Shown here piece after piece: positions 52,722 through 60,610 of a DNA stretch of 64,000 nt. The DNA comes from Halanaeroarchaeum sp. HSR-CO. GTDB lineage: Archaea; Halobacteriota; Halobacteria; Halobacteriales; Halobacteriaceae. The notes under the pieces were generated by a model. It was not told the origin of the DNA, did not search any database, and saw only the letters and a program-made list of their open reading frames with translations. The stretch is from positions 1,240,001-1,304,000 of the forward strand of contig NZ_CP087724.1 in assembly GCF_024972755.1 (NCBI RefSeq). Direction: 5' to 3'. Position 1 is the first letter of the stretch; the number at the start of each line of letters is the position of its first letter. Both the position numbers and the translations under genes were made by a program.

Positions 52722-53969
52722 ATGCCCGGGATATCGTACGATGACTTCGTCGACACGGACTACGAACCGACCGGCGGCGATCTCGTCTGTGAGTTCGCGG
52801 TCGCTCCGGCCGACGGACTCGACATGGTGGACGCGGCCGGTCGCGTGGCTTCCGAGAGTTCGAACGGGACGTGGGCGACCCTCGACGTTACCGACGAGAT
52901 AACCGACCTGAGTGCGACGGCCTTCGAAATCGGCGACGGGGAGATAACGGTCGCCTATCCACTCGAGCTGTTCGAGGGGGGTAACATGGCGCAGGTGCTG
53001 TCCTGTATCGCTGGGAATATTATGGGGATGAAGGCGGTCGACACCATCCGTCTCCGGGACGTGGAGTGGCCGGCGGCCCTCGTCGATTCTTTCAGAGGCC
53101 CGCAGTTCGGCTCGTCGGTGAAGTCACGATTTCTCGACGCTGCCGACCGCCCGGCCCTGGCGACGGTACCGAAACCCAAGGTGGGACTCTCCGCGGCCGA
53201 CCACGCCGAGGTCGGCTATCGGGCGTGGGTCGGTGGTATCGACCTCCTCAAGGACGACGAGAACCTGACGAACCAGTCGTTCAACGGGTTCGAGGAGCGG
53301 GTGAAACGTGCCTTCGAGATGCGTGACCGCGCCGAGGAGGAAACTGGTGACAGGAAGGACTACCTCGTAAATATCACCGCCGACGTCGACGAGATGAAAC
53401 GCCGGGCGGACCTCGTCGCCGATCAGGGCGGTCGCTTCGTCATGGTCGACGTCATCACGACCGGGTGGGCGGCCGTCCAGTCGGTCAGAGAACACACCGA
53501 GGACCTCGGGATGGCGATCCACGCCCACCGCGCGATGCACGCAGCGTTCGACCGTATCGAATCACACGGGGTATCGATGCGAGTCCTCGCGCAGGTCGCA
53601 CGGCTCGTCGGTGTCGATCACATTCACACGGGAACCGCGAACCTCGGCAAACTGGATAACGAGGACACGGCCGGAATCAACGACTGGCTGGCCAGCGATC
53701 TGTTCGGCATGAACGACGTGGTGCCAGTCGCCTCCGGCGGCCTGCATCCCGGGACGGTCGAACCGCTCCTGGACCGCATCGGGACGGAAGTCATCGTTCA
53801 GGCTGGTGGTGGCGTCCACGGTCATCCCGACGGCACCGAGGCGGGCGCTCGGGCGTTCAGACAGGCCGTAGACGCGTATCAAGACGGGATCGAACCGACC
53901 GAATATGCGGACGATCACCACGAACTCGCGGTGGCACTCGACCAGTGGGGAACCCATTCCCCACGATAG
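52722..53969 (+). CDS. rbcL: Ribulose-1,5-bisphosphate carboxylase, archaeal (form III) type
   Basis: 415 residues, full-length. All catalytic residues are present: KPK at 151-153, the carbamylated lysine with metal ligands KDDE at 177-180, HAHR at 267-270, H302 and K310 in HTGTANLGK (loop 6), S338 in VASGG and AGGG at 361-364. N99 in the GNIMG loop is present as well. So it is a real carboxylase, not a RuBisCO-like protein. Archaeal form III enzymes turn RuBP from AMP breakdown into two 3-phosphoglycerates; no AMP phosphorylase is in this window. It starts 60 bp after fbp and may have its own weak TTCTTTTC promoter. Confidence 0.96.
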   Translation: MPGISYDDFVDTDYEPTGGDLVCEFAVAPADGLDMVDAAGRVASESSNGTWATLDVTDEITDLSATAFEIGDGEITVAYPLELFEGGNMAQVLSCIAGNIMGMKAVDTIRLRDVEWPAALVDSFRGPQFGSSVKSRFLDAADRPALATVPKPKVGLSAADHAEVGYRAWVGGIDLLKDDENLTNQSFNGFEERVKRAFEMRDRAEEETGDRKDYLVNITADVDEMKRRADLVADQGGRFVMVDVITTGWAAVQSVREHTEDLGMAIHAHRAMHAAFDRIESHGVSMRVLAQVARLVGVDHIHTGTANLGKLDNEDTAGINDWLASDLFGMNDVVPVASGGLHPGTVEPLLDRIGTEVIVQAGGGVHGHPDGTEAGARAFRQAVDAYQDGIEPTEYADDHHELAVALDQWGTHSPR

Positions 53970-54132
53970 GGCACTCCCCGTCCCTATCGAACAGTCCGCC
54001 GTACGAAATGCCCCGGCGGAAACCCGCCAGAGGCTTGTCAGAGGCACAGCCGGTGGCAAGCCACCCGCCACTTCAACATAGATGCTGGCGTATAATTAGG
54101 TCACTTACTGACGCTCTCGTCAGTGATCGGTT

Positions 54133-54143
54133 TTCATATAAAA
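54133..54143 (+). promoter_or_regulatory. TATA element of the HTH regulator gene
   Basis: TTCATATAAAA centred about 31 bp before the ATG at 54170. Confidence 0.6.
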
Positions 54144-54169
54144 ATGTGTCGGCCATTTAAATAACACCG

Positions 54170-54985
54170 ATGGGTTTTTCTGACGACACCAACCATGGCA
54201 GTATGATGGGTTGTGACGATGTCGAGTGTTTGATCGGTCTCCTCTCTCGTCGGTACGACCTTCTGGAAGCGCTCACCGACGACCCTCGAACGAAAAATGA
54301 ACTCGAATCGTCCCTCGGCGTCTCTCGATCGACCATCGACCGGGCAGTGCGCTCACTCGAAGAAGAGTCAATCGTCGTTCGGGGAATGGATGGGGTCAGG
54401 TTGACGCTGCTCGGACGCATCGCACTCGACGGGTACCGCCAGTTCAGGACCGGTCTGGAGGGGCTCGATCTGGCCCGTCCGCTCGTCTCTTCACAGGAAT
54501 CCGACGAGAAGATTCCGTTCGAACTGTTCGAAAGAGCGGACATCATCAACGCCAATCGGCAGTCGCCACATCGTCCGATCGTCGGCTTACAGCAGTTCCT
54601 CGAGGACGCATCGACGGTGAAGAGCATCGCGACGGCCCTCCTTCCCGAGTACGTGGAATTCTACCACAACCAGGTCGTCGACCACGAGATGGATGTGGAA
54701 CTCGTCGTCCTGTCGTCGGTTCTCGACGAACTGCTCGCGACCTACTGGGAATCCATGAACGATGCCCTGTCCACGGGGCGGCTCACCATCTTCGAGACGT
54801 CCGCGGAACCGCCGTACAGCCTGAAGATCGGGGAGACGGACACGACGGAGGTCTCCATAGTCACGTACGGAGATCAGGGTGTGACCGGGTTCATCCGCTC
54901 GGAGAGCCGCGTAGCCGTCGAGTGGGCACAAGAGCTCTATCAGCGGACGAAAGCGAACGCCACGCTCGTTGCGCCGATGGACTGA
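54170..54985 (+). CDS. Winged-helix regulator of the DUF1724/FilR1 type
   Basis: 271 residues. An N-terminal winged helix (LLEALTDDPRTKNELESSLGVSRSTIDRAVRSLEEE) is followed by a C-terminal sensor region (about 105-270) that resembles the FilR1/DUF1724 domain: SVLDELLATYWESMNDAL, YGDQGVTGFIRSESRVAVEWA. This class is widespread in haloarchaea and methanogens; the best-known member controls metabolism in Methanothrix. The ligand is unknown. It lies 200 bp after rbcL and could regulate the aldolase-FBPase-RuBisCO cluster or itself. The start at 54170 fits the TATA spacing; ATG codons further on are possible. Confidence 0.82.
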   Translation: MGFSDDTNHGSMMGCDDVECLIGLLSRRYDLLEALTDDPRTKNELESSLGVSRSTIDRAVRSLEEESIVVRGMDGVRLTLLGRIALDGYRQFRTGLEGLDLARPLVSSQESDEKIPFELFERADIINANRQSPHRPIVGLQQFLEDASTVKSIATALLPEYVEFYHNQVVDHEMDVELVVLSSVLDELLATYWESMNDALSTGRLTIFETSAEPPYSLKIGETDTTEVSIVTYGDQGVTGFIRSESRVAVEWAQELYQRTKANATLVAPMD

Positions 54986-54991
54986 CTAGTC

Positions 54992-55657
54992 TCACCGCGA
55001 TGGACGCCTGACGCTGACCGCGATGCCCTGCCCCAGCGGCACGAGGACGGACTCGAAGTCCGGGTCCTCACGGATTCGTTCGATGTATGCGACGATTCCT
55101 GCGGTCCTATCGTCTTTGGGGTCCTCGCCGGCCAGTGCCCCATAGACGTGTTCGGGGTCGACCGGTCCGTCCATCATGTTGTCCGCGACGACGATTCCGC
55201 CGTCGGTCACCCGATCAGCGACCCGCTCGAAGGCGTCCTCGTATCGGATCTTCTCGTGGTCGATCAGTACGACGTCGAAGTGTCCCGTGGTCTTCGCGAA
55301 TGCGGTCATCGCATCGCCAGCCTCGAAGCTCGCTTGCTTGCCATAGCCCGCACGCTCGACGAATTTCCGTGCCCGGTCGAGGTTCTCCTCGTCGTAATCG
55401 GTGAGGATTATCTCGCCGTCGTCGGGCAACGCACTCGCCGTCCAGACAGCGGAGTAGCCAAAGCCCGAGCCGAATTCGAAGACCCGCTCCGCATCGACCA
55501 TGGTGGCCGCGACCCGGAGAAACCGGCCGACGTCGGCCCCGACGATCGGAAAATTCTGTTCGCGCGCGTAGGCCTCCATCGACTCGACGACCGGATCGAG
55601 GTCACCGTTTCCGAGTTCCAGCAATGCTCCGACCGGGTCAGCGAGGATGTCTGTCAT
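54992..55657 (-). CDS. Class I O-methyltransferase
   Basis: 221 residues. VFEFGSGFGYSAVWTASAL is the SAM-binding motif I, GEIILTDYDEENLDRAR motif II with the acidic ribose ligand, and DVVLIDHEKIRYEDAFERV the metal-ligand post-motif of the COMT-like O-methyltransferase family. The C-terminal region has GGIVVADNMMDGPVDPEHV. It should methylate a hydroxyl of a small molecule with SAM. The substrate is unknown. The redoxin gene lies 17 bp upstream on the same strand. Confidence 0.93.
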   Translation of the reverse strand: MTDILADPVGALLELGNGDLDPVVESMEAYAREQNFPIVGADVGRFLRVAATMVDAERVFEFGSGFGYSAVWTASALPDDGEIILTDYDEENLDRARKFVERAGYGKQASFEAGDAMTAFAKTTGHFDVVLIDHEKIRYEDAFERVADRVTDGGIVVADNMMDGPVDPEHVYGALAGEDPKDDRTAGIVAYIERIREDPDFESVLVPLGQGIAVSVRRPSR

Positions 55658-55673
55658 CTACCTGACCCCACGA

Positions 55674-56231
55674 TCAGTCTCGCCACTTGATCGAGCACCC
55701 TCTGGATGGGAGGAACGCCTTGTCCACGGGCCGACCGGCCAGGACCTGTTCGATGGCCTCTCGCATGTCGTGTTGGCTCGGTTCGTCGTCCGGGTTGAGC
55801 GCGTCGTCGAGCCGACCCTGCCAGGCCAGCACGAACTCACCGTCATCGTTCCTGAAGAGGAAGGGGTCGGGCGTGCAGACGGCACCGTATTCTGTTGCCA
55901 CCGTCTGGTCCTCGTCGCGGAGGTAGGCGTCGTACTGGATCGTTTCATCTTCGACCAGTTCCCGCATTCGTTCGAAGGAATCGTCGGGATACGCCGTCTC
56001 GTCGTTCGGATTGATGCCGACGACTGCGACCTCGTCGTAGTCCCCGGCGAGTCGGTTCAACACGTCTATCTTCGCTTTCGCGTACGGACAGTGGTTGCAC
56101 GTGAAGACGACGAGGAGTGCGTCGTTTTCTTCGAACGAAGAGAGCGTGTACGTCTCGCCATCGGTGCCGGGCAGTGAGAACTCCGGGGCAGGGTCACCCG
56201 TCGAGAGTTCCTGGATCGATTCTTCTGCCAT
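55674..56231 (-). CDS. Thioredoxin-fold redoxin (AhpC/TSA type)
   Basis: 185 residues. VFTCNHCPYAKAKIDVLNRLAG places a CxxC (CNHC) at the active site, typical of thioredoxin-like proteins in the AhpC/TSA superfamily. GINPNDETAYPDDSFERMRELV and YGAVCTPDPFLF complete the fold, with further Cys near the end (SRGCSIKWRD). It probably acts as a thiol:disulfide oxidoreductase or peroxidase. A homologous DUF is common in haloarchaea. It may be co-transcribed with the methyltransferase 17 bp downstream. Confidence 0.9.
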   Translation of the reverse strand: MAEESIQELSTGDPAPEFSLPGTDGETYTLSSFEENDALLVVFTCNHCPYAKAKIDVLNRLAGDYDEVAVVGINPNDETAYPDDSFERMRELVEDETIQYDAYLRDEDQTVATEYGAVCTPDPFLFRNDDGEFVLAWQGRLDDALNPDDEPSQHDMREAIEQVLAGRPVDKAFLPSRGCSIKWRD

Positions 56232-56273
56232 AGAGACACGTTCGGGTGCGGCGGCAAAATCTATTGGGGCCGC

Positions 56274-57272
56274 TCAGCGACTGGCCAGGTTGGCCCGTTC
56301 GACGACCTCGGTCGAGGAGAGCGTCTCGTCGGCCATCTCGTAACGGCCGTCTTCCTCCGAGAGGATACCGGCGTCGACGAGATGGGTGAGGTGTGCGTCG
56401 GCCTCGCCAGGGCCGTGGAGGATGTGGATGTTCTCCAGATCACCGAACAGGGCGTCGCTGACCTCCCACGTGGTCAGGGGTCCGGCGTTACGGACGACGT
56501 CGACTACACGTTCTGTTCGGTACTCGTGGTGGCGGGCGATATCTCGGGCACGTTCCGTGGGGGCGAATATCGGCCCGCGGTGTCCCGGCCACGCCCGGTC
56601 GAGGTCGAGGTCGACGATACGGTCGAGACTGTCGAGGTACCTGGCCAGCGGTGCGTCCACGCGGACGTCGGCACCGCCCACGTTCGGGGTGTACTTCGGC
56701 AGGATCGCATCGCCGACGAACCCCTCGGTTCGTCCTTCGCGCTCGAAGACGTACGCGACGAGACCCGCCGCGTGGCCCGGTAGATGCACGACCGACATCG
56801 AGTGGTCGCCGACGTCCACTACGTCTCCATCGGTGACCCTCGTGACGTCGGCTGGGACGCCGCGGAGGCCTTCGTGATGGTCGAGGAAGGTCACGAGTTC
56901 GGCGCGCTCGTCGTCGGGCATTCCCCACTGTTCGAAATAGCGTTCCTGTCGCTCGTTCAGCGCGTCGAGCGTCGCTTCGTCGCCCTCGACGATGGGTGCA
57001 TCGGCCTCGTGAACGTATATCGTCGCACCACTTGCCGCCTGTATCTCGCCCGCGAGACCCGCGTGGTCGTGGTGCCAGTGGGTCAGTAGCACCTGGTCTA
57101 CGTCTGCGAATGCGACGCCATGTCCCTCGAGCGCGCTCTCCAGTTCCTCCCGGACCGGGCCAGTCGCCACACCAGTATCGACCAGGGTCGTCGGTCCGTC
57201 GTCGTCACTCCCCACGAGGTAGACGCTGTTGCGTCCCTCGAACGCGTTGTTCGTCAACTGGATGTGCTGCAC
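56274..57272 (-). CDS. MBL-fold metallo-hydrolase with C-terminal winged helix
   Basis: 332 residues. The metallo-beta-lactamase motif THWHHDHAG (HxHxDH) binds two metals, with PGHAAGL and GDAIL supplying further ligands. The last about 90 residues after DIARHHEYRTERVVDVVR look like a winged helix. This is the layout of the RNase Z/glyoxalase II-like 'MBL + HTH' family. It may hydrolyse a thioester or nucleotide. It lies upstream of the redoxin (42 bp) in the same direction. Confidence 0.9.
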   Translation of the reverse strand: MQHIQLTNNAFEGRNSVYLVGSDDDGPTTLVDTGVATGPVREELESALEGHGVAFADVDQVLLTHWHHDHAGLAGEIQAASGATIYVHEADAPIVEGDEATLDALNERQERYFEQWGMPDDERAELVTFLDHHEGLRGVPADVTRVTDGDVVDVGDHSMSVVHLPGHAAGLVAYVFEREGRTEGFVGDAILPKYTPNVGGADVRVDAPLARYLDSLDRIVDLDLDRAWPGHRGPIFAPTERARDIARHHEYRTERVVDVVRNAGPLTTWEVSDALFGDLENIHILHGPGEADAHLTHLVDAGILSEEDGRYEMADETLSSTEVVERANLASR

Positions 57273-57314
57273 GGGTCCCCGTTGGCTCCGAACTATTATG
57301 AGGGTTTCAGTCCG

Positions 57315-57941
57315 TCACCGAACGAGATACGGGTCCGGGTCGGTGAGGAACCGACCCAGGTCGCTCTCTCGGGCGTAATCTCGGTCCAGGACCGCTTCGA
57401 GTGTTGCGATCAATTCGTCGGCGTCGTCATCGGTCCAGTCGATCGGATCCGTGACAGGGACGATCAGCCACGCACCGCCAGATATCTCCGTCGCGTGGAC
57501 TGCCCTGACATCGAGGTTCGCCACCGGGTACGTCGAGAATTGCTCGAGGACGTGCCGGACTGCGCGCTCGCCGACGGGGACGAGGACGTGGGCGGTAATC
57601 GCCCGTAGTTCCGTATCGAAGTACCGCTCCATCTCCAAATACGACTCCGAGGTCGGTTCTTCGTCCGACACGCACATGTGTAGATAGGAGCAGAACAGGT
57701 TCTGGGCGGTCGGAGCGTCGCCAGGATCGGACAAGAGGCCCACTGCCTCGAGTACACGCTGAATGCGTTCGCCGGCGATGGAATCGGTAAACGGGACGCC
57801 GGTCTCGATGCCGCCGTGACGCCCGGGGTGATCGCCGATGACGTGCACGTCGGCATTGGCATCCCCATAGCCGGGCACGTACCGGTCACATGGTGGTTCC
57901 ATCCCGAAGGGGTTCCGTGTGCGGTCCGTGATGTTCTCCAC
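57315..57941 (-). CDS. Uracil-DNA glycosylase superfamily protein
   Basis: 208 residues from a GTG at 57941. The family pattern PCDRYVPGYGDANADVHVIGDHPG, matching the VPGEG...iGEAPG of family 4/5 UDG, is clear, followed by FTDSIAGERIQRVLEAVGL. The cysteine set for the iron-sulfur cluster is incomplete: one in PPC and two in CSYLHMC, with no fourth at the usual spacing. So DNA repair activity is plausible but needs testing. The start is supported by a TATATT at 57964-57969 about 26 bp upstream, giving a leaderless transcript. Confidence 0.8.
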   Translation of the reverse strand: MENITDRTRNPFGMEPPCDRYVPGYGDANADVHVIGDHPGRHGGIETGVPFTDSIAGERIQRVLEAVGLLSDPGDAPTAQNLFCSYLHMCVSDEEPTSESYLEMERYFDTELRAITAHVLVPVGERAVRHVLEQFSTYPVANLDVRAVHATEISGGAWLIVPVTDPIDWTDDDADELIATLEAVLDRDYARESDLGRFLTDPDPYLVR

Positions 57942-57963
57942 AGGGAATGACTGGCGGCCGTCG

Positions 57964-57969
57964 AATATA
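57964..57969 (-). promoter_or_regulatory. TATA element of the UDG-like gene
   Basis: Plus-strand AATATA, read TATATT toward the gene, about 26 bp before the GTG at 57941. Confidence 0.55.
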
Positions 57970-58009
57970 GGGCCCGCGATAACGGCAGCCCACACAATAG
58001 CGGGCGAAC

Positions 58010-58018
58010 AATTATGAT
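58010..58018 (+). promoter_or_regulatory. TATA element of the acyl-CoA synthetase gene
   Basis: AATTATGAT centred about 27 bp before the ATG at 58041. Confidence 0.6.
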
Positions 58019-58040
58019 AAATTCGGTAGATGGCCTATTC

Positions 58041-59663
58041 ATGTCAGTAGATTACGATGCCGCCGTCGACCAGTTCGACTGGGACATCCCCGAGGACTTC
58101 GCCATTCCCTCGGTCGTCGAGTCACATGCGGCGGAGTTCGGCGACCGAACGGCCCTTCGGTTCCTGGACCGAGCCGGACGACGCGAGACTCTGACGTTCG
58201 GAGAACTGCGGGATGGAATGAATCGCTTCGCGAACGCCCTGGAATCGATGGGCGTGGGGAAGGGTGACCGTGTTTTGCACCTATTACCCCGCCATCCCGA
58301 CGTTTTCGCCATCCAGTTAGGGGCCTTGAAACGTGGGGCACTGCTCGTCCCCTCCTCCGAGATGCTCCAACCGAACGACATCGAGTTCAGGGCAACCGAT
58401 TGCGATGCGACGACCATCGTCGCCCACGAATCCCTCACCGGGATGGTCGATCCTATCCTCGAAGACACACCCATCGAGCGCACAATCGTCGTCGACGGCC
58501 ACGTCGACGGCTGGGAACGATACGAGGACCTCGTTTCGGATCGATCGACGACCCACGACGGCCCGTCCCTTTCTGCACAGGACCCGATGTCGATCAATTA
58601 CACCAGCGGAACGACCGGAAAACCCAAACCGGTACTGCATCGCCACCGATGGCTGTACGCGTTCAGTCGCGTGAACGGGCCGTACTGGTGGGGTGTCTCG
58701 GTCGACGACGACCTGTCGGACGAACTGCTCTGGGCAACCACTGGCACCGGGTGGGCGAAGTGGTTCTGGAGTCCCGTCGGAGTCGGATTGGCGACGGGTG
58801 CGACACAACTCGTCTACGAGGGAGAGTTCGAACCCGACATCTTCCTTGACGTGATGGAGTCGGAGGGGGTTACGCGTCTCTGTGCCGTTCCAACCCAGTA
58901 CCGTATGTGGTCTCAGGAGGATCTGGACTCGTGGGACCTGGCGTTGACCGACGCGCTCTCCGCCGGGGAGCCACTCAACGTCGAACCGATCGAAGCGTTC
59001 GACGACGCATTCGGTGTCACACCCCGTGACGGCTATGGCCAGACCGAGACCGTCGCACTCGTCACGAACTATCCCGGTATCGACGTGAAACCTGGGAGCA
59101 TGGGGAAGCCGACACCTGGTCTCGAGACGACCATCATCGACACGCAAGACGACGAGGAGGTCGAACCGGGTGAGATCGGTGAGATAGCCGTCCCGGTCGA
59201 CAATCCGGGAATCTTCGATGGATACTACGAGAAACCGCACCTCGACGATAAGACGTTCCGGGGCGAGTACTATCGAACAGGCGACCTGGCACGGCAGGAC
59301 GAGGACGGCTACTTCTTCTTCGAGGGACGCGCCGACGATATCATCATCTCCTCTGGGTACCGGATCGGTCCATTCGAGGTGGAAGACGCCCTCGTCAGCC
59401 ACGATGCGGTCTCCGAGGCCGCAGCCGTCGCGAGTCCGCACGATGATCGCGGGAACGTCGTCAAGGCCTACGTGGTACTGACCGAGGAGTACGAACCGAG
59501 CGAGTCACTGGTGGACGAGATTCAGGAATTCATGAAGTCGGAGACGGCACCCTACAAATATCCGCGCCGCATCGACTTCGTGGACGAACTCCCGAAGACC
59601 TCCAGTGGGAAGATCCGTCGGATCGAACTCCGCTCTGCAGAGACGGATCAGTTCGGTGGCTGA
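58041..59663 (+). CDS. AMP-dependent acyl-CoA synthetase
   Basis: 540 residues of the ANL superfamily. Key motifs are INYTSGTTGKPKPVLH (P-loop), DGYGQTETVALVTNYPG, YRTGDLARQDEDGYFFFEGRADDIIISSGYRIGPFEVE and the C-terminal lysine in KTSSGKIRR. The acyl-AMP intermediate is converted to acyl-CoA. The sequence is closer to medium-chain or aryl acyl-CoA synthetases (ACSM-like) than to acetyl-CoA synthetase. The substrate chain is unknown. The ATG at 58041 has a TATA element 27 bp before it; an in-frame ATG at 58014 is less likely. It could feed the beta-oxidation genes at 46-50 kb. Confidence 0.94.
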   Translation: MSVDYDAAVDQFDWDIPEDFAIPSVVESHAAEFGDRTALRFLDRAGRRETLTFGELRDGMNRFANALESMGVGKGDRVLHLLPRHPDVFAIQLGALKRGALLVPSSEMLQPNDIEFRATDCDATTIVAHESLTGMVDPILEDTPIERTIVVDGHVDGWERYEDLVSDRSTTHDGPSLSAQDPMSINYTSGTTGKPKPVLHRHRWLYAFSRVNGPYWWGVSVDDDLSDELLWATTGTGWAKWFWSPVGVGLATGATQLVYEGEFEPDIFLDVMESEGVTRLCAVPTQYRMWSQEDLDSWDLALTDALSAGEPLNVEPIEAFDDAFGVTPRDGYGQTETVALVTNYPGIDVKPGSMGKPTPGLETTIIDTQDDEEVEPGEIGEIAVPVDNPGIFDGYYEKPHLDDKTFRGEYYRTGDLARQDEDGYFFFEGRADDIIISSGYRIGPFEVEDALVSHDAVSEAAAVASPHDDRGNVVKAYVVLTEEYEPSESLVDEIQEFMKSETAPYKYPRRIDFVDELPKTSSGKIRRIELRSAETDQFGG

Positions 59664-59675
59664 AACGCGGAACCG

Positions 59676-59942
59676 TCAGTCGAGGGAAGCGTGGGCCTCG
59701 ACGGGGGCCTCTGATTCGACGGTGAGGGTGTACAGGTTCTGCCGGGCGTCGGGAACGTAGATGTTCTTCTCGACGATGCTCTGCTCCTGAAGTCGGTCCA
59801 GGGCGTCGCGGACGGTCCGCTGAGAGAGGCGGGACTTCTCGACGATCTGTTTCTGGGTGAGGCCGCCGTTGTACTCGAGAACCTTCAGGACTAGCTTTCC
59901 ACTCGGGGGCAGGTCTCGGACGGTGTCTTCGGACTGGGACAT
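59676..59942 (-). CDS. Small winged-helix transcriptional regulator
   Basis: 88 residues. LPPSGKLVLKVLEYNGGLTQKQIVEKSRLSQRTVRDALDRLQEQ is a MarR/TrmB-like winged helix; no extra ligand domain is present. In haloarchaea such short proteins often act as repressors. A TATA element at 59968-59981 and a near-perfect palindrome at 60001-60015 lie upstream, so it may control itself. It is convergent with the acyl-CoA synthetase gene, which might be its target. Confidence 0.88.
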   Translation of the reverse strand: MSQSEDTVRDLPPSGKLVLKVLEYNGGLTQKQIVEKSRLSQRTVRDALDRLQEQSIVEKNIYVPDARQNLYTLTVESEAPVEAHASLD

Positions 59943-59967
59943 TCTAGGTGCACCAAAGAACTGGGGG

Positions 59968-59981
59968 ATATTATATATTAG
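59968..59981 (-). promoter_or_regulatory. TATA element of the small winged-helix gene
   Basis: ATATTATATATTAG, reading leftward about 33 bp from the ATG at 59942; the strongest AT run in this part of the window. Confidence 0.55.
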
Positions 59982-60000
59982 GTATCGGTGCCGTGACCTG

Positions 60001-60015
60001 GTTACTATTAGTAAC
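60001..60015. promoter_or_regulatory. 15-bp palindrome GTTACT-ATT-AGTAAC, candidate operator
   Basis: Two perfect six-base arms around ATT, about 20 bp upstream of the TATA element of the small winged-helix gene (on its strand). The position suits an activator or autoregulator site. Confidence 0.5.
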
Positions 60016-60284
60016 TTCCCAACATTGCGCGGGTAGTTTCAACTGGAACGTCGGCTCGACCTCGAAAGCGCCCACACGACGAGTCCGCTGGTCTCCTCGT
60101 CACAACACACCGCCTGGAAGAGATACCTGCCCAGTAATCTGCAGGCTGAGCAGGCCGAGTCCCCCGGGGCTCGACCACGAGGCGGTTTACGGCGGAGAAT
60201 AGTTCGGTTCATCGCCCGTGTCACGGACCGGCGACGGCGGCGCCCGATTCGTCACACTGCCCGTCTTCGACGGCGTCCGGGTCG

Positions 60285-60560
60285 TTACTCCTCGTCTTCG
60301 TCAGATTCGTCGCTCGACTCGACTTCTTCTGTCGGTTCGTCTTCGTCGTCTGCCGTGGTCGTCCCTTCGGTGGGGTTGTACCCCGCGAAGTCGATAGCTT
60401 CTTTGACCGCTTCGACGTCGGCATCGCCCTCGACCGTGACCGTCTGTGCTTCGCGGTCTGCTTCGACCGATTCGACGCCTCTGACGTCTGCGACGGCGCC
60501 TTCGACGATCTCTTCACAGCCATCACAGGACATGTCCGTAACGGTAACCGTAATCGACAT
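60285..60560 (-). CDS. CopZ-like copper chaperone with acidic tail
   Basis: 91 residues. A single heavy-metal-associated domain (about 1-66) has MSCDGCEEIVEGAV (metal ligands Cys12 and Cys15), EADREAQTVTVEGDA and IDFAGYNP. It is followed by a 24-residue acidic, disordered tail rich in Glu, Asp and Ser. It should bind Cu(I) and deliver it to the CopA ATPase encoded 50 bp upstream on the same strand. The tail is a haloadaptive or protein-docking addition absent in standard CopZ. Confidence 0.92.
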   Translation of the reverse strand: MSITVTVTDMSCDGCEEIVEGAVADVRGVESVEADREAQTVTVEGDADVEAVKEAIDFAGYNPTEGTTTADDEDEPTEEVESSDESDEDEE

Positions 60561-60610
60561 GAAACGGGATTGGAGGGGGGAGGTTTAGGGCGTTTCGGGT
60601 TGTACCGGCG

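Larger units (their letters stand above)
59943..60284. other. Intergenic region with promoter and palindrome, no gene
   Basis: About 340 bp. It holds a TATA element at 59968-59981 and a 15-bp palindrome at 60001-60015. The rest is GC-rich without a supported gene; the short open frames in it are not acidic and lack start signals. Confidence 0.55.

Noticed and set aside
52722-53969. RuBisCO-like protein (form IV) instead of a carboxylase
   Set aside because: Carbamylated Lys, KDDE ligands, loop-6 Lys and phosphate-site residues are all present.
60039-60224. Small cysteine-containing open frame on the minus strand between the HTH and CopZ genes
   Set aside because: Has CSAC and CC but is strongly basic and lacks a promoter or ribosome-binding site; probably chance.
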